DNA from: Desulfotignum sp.
GTDB lineage: Bacteria; Desulfobacterota; Desulfobacteria; Desulfobacterales; Desulfobacteraceae
Assembly (NCBI GenBank): GCA_011390695.1
Contig: JAABRW010000337.1
Coordinates: forward strand, 1 to 24,011
Length of the DNA stretch: 24,011 nucleotides
Direction: 5' to 3'
Shown here: positions 23,590 through 24,011 of the stretch, piece by piece
Numbering within the stretch: the stretch's first letter is position 1
Layout: the number at the start of each line of letters is the position of its first letter
Position numbers and translations under genes: made by a program
The notes under the pieces: generated by a model
Databases searched by the model: none
What the model was told of the DNA's origin: nothing
The model's input: the letters and a program-made list of their open reading frames with translations, nothing else

Positions 23590-24011
23590 ATGTCTTCGAT
23601 CATCGGTCCGGCAAATTTTGAATTTTTCGGGATATTTCCGGCGGCAATCCTGTCTTTTATCCTGCCTGTGGTTGGGGTGGGATTATTCGCCTATATCATG
23701 GCCAGGCGCCTGGCACCTCTGGTAAGGGCTGCGCCGGATTACCGTTTTGACCATATCGGTCGGCGGATCCAAAAACTGTTTGTCATCTGGCTGGGCCAGA
23801 TGAAACAACCGCGGTATATGCTGGCAGGGGTCCTGCATATTGTTATTTTTGCCGGCTTTCTGATTCTGTCCATCCGCTCAGTTTCCCTGGTGATCATCGG
23901 ATTTTCCGATGGATTTGTCATGCCGGGATTCGACGGCTGGGTGGGGGTTGTGTATAATTTTTTAAAGGATTATGCTGCCACCTTTGTGCTCATCGCCTGT
24001 ATTATAGCAGC
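23590..24011 (+). CDS. N-terminal membrane part of an electron-transfer oxidoreductase (NarI/HdrD-like), cut by window end
   Basis: The first 140 residues are visible; the frame stays open at the right edge. TGGAGGT lies 9 nt before the ATG. There are membrane helices at about 15-37, 78-105 and from about 128, with His83 (AGVLHIVIFAGF) in the second helix as a possible heme b ligand, and a charged cytoplasmic segment DYRFDHIGRRIQKLF between them. This resembles the NarI-like N-terminal domain of large iron-sulfur oxidoreductases (HdrD-related, ETF:menaquinone oxidoreductase type) that pass electrons from acyl-CoA oxidation to quinones in Desulfobacterota. The call depends on the unseen CCG/iron-sulfur domains. 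Position behind a FadR-like TetR gene fits this reading. Confidence 0.6.
   Translation, partial: MSSIIGPANFEFFGIFPAAILSFILPVVGVGLFAYIMARRLAPLVRAAPDYRFDHIGRRIQKLFVIWLGQMKQPRYMLAGVLHIVIFAGFLILSIRSVSLVIIGFSDGFVMPGFDGWVGVVYNFLKDYAATFVLIACIIA

Overview
The window looks like chromosomal DNA of a strictly anaerobic, flagellated, Gram-negative bacterium, most likely a Desulfobacterota (Desulfobacteraceae-like) sulfate reducer. The clues are a DVU0524-type gene in front of flgM, a σ54-style promoter in the same flagellar cluster, the phoH–HD phosphohydrolase–ybeY–pdxJ operon, and a TetR regulator followed by the start of a membrane protein that resembles the NarI/HdrD-type ETF:quinone oxidoreductases of fatty-acid-degrading anaerobes. 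This placement rests on gene content and protein style only; no rRNA or tRNA gene lies in the window.

Layout. 1-698: 3' part of a short-chain dehydrogenase. 857-955: a 32-codon remnant of a Phd/YefM-type antitoxin that meets the next gene tail to tail. 952-5908 (minus): a giant membrane GGDEF protein with three periplasmic solute-binding domains, an NRDE/TANGO2-family protein, and a SprT-like zinc metalloprotein fused to DUF2786. 6159-9985 (plus): uvrB and uvrC, translationally overlapped. 10102-13976 (plus): a five-repeat S1 RNA-binding protein, a stand-alone receiver domain, a HAD-IIB phosphatase and a CaCA-type cation antiporter. 14025-18449 (minus): phoH, an 801-codon 7TMR-HD phosphohydrolase, ybeY and pdxJ. 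18560-19880 (plus): cvpA-like gene and mazG. 19868-21217 (minus): an unknown flagellar-associated gene, flgM and a DVU0524-type gene. 21279-22565 (minus): a class II aldolase. 22859-24011 (plus): a TetR regulator and the start of the redox membrane protein.

How it works together. Most of the window is housekeeping: excision repair, ribosome and RNA maturation, c-di-AMP or cyclic nucleotide turnover, PLP synthesis and nucleotide-pool cleaning. The most informative regulatory structure is at the right end. A σ54 promoter (TGGCACA-N4-TTGCT) precedes the unknown 153-codon gene, and a σ28/FliA-like element (TAAA-N16-ACCGATAC) precedes the DVU0524-type/flgM pair. Two near-identical 16-bp inverted repeats (ATGAA-N6-TTCAT), plus a weaker third copy, flank the TetR gene and suggest an autoregulated TetR regulon that reaches the redox membrane gene.

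No clearly novel defence or mobile system was found. The strongest oddities are the aromatic-rich helicase motif VI of UvrB, the three-sensor diguanylate cyclase, the orphan σ54-driven flagellar gene, and two gene overlaps of more than 100 nt.
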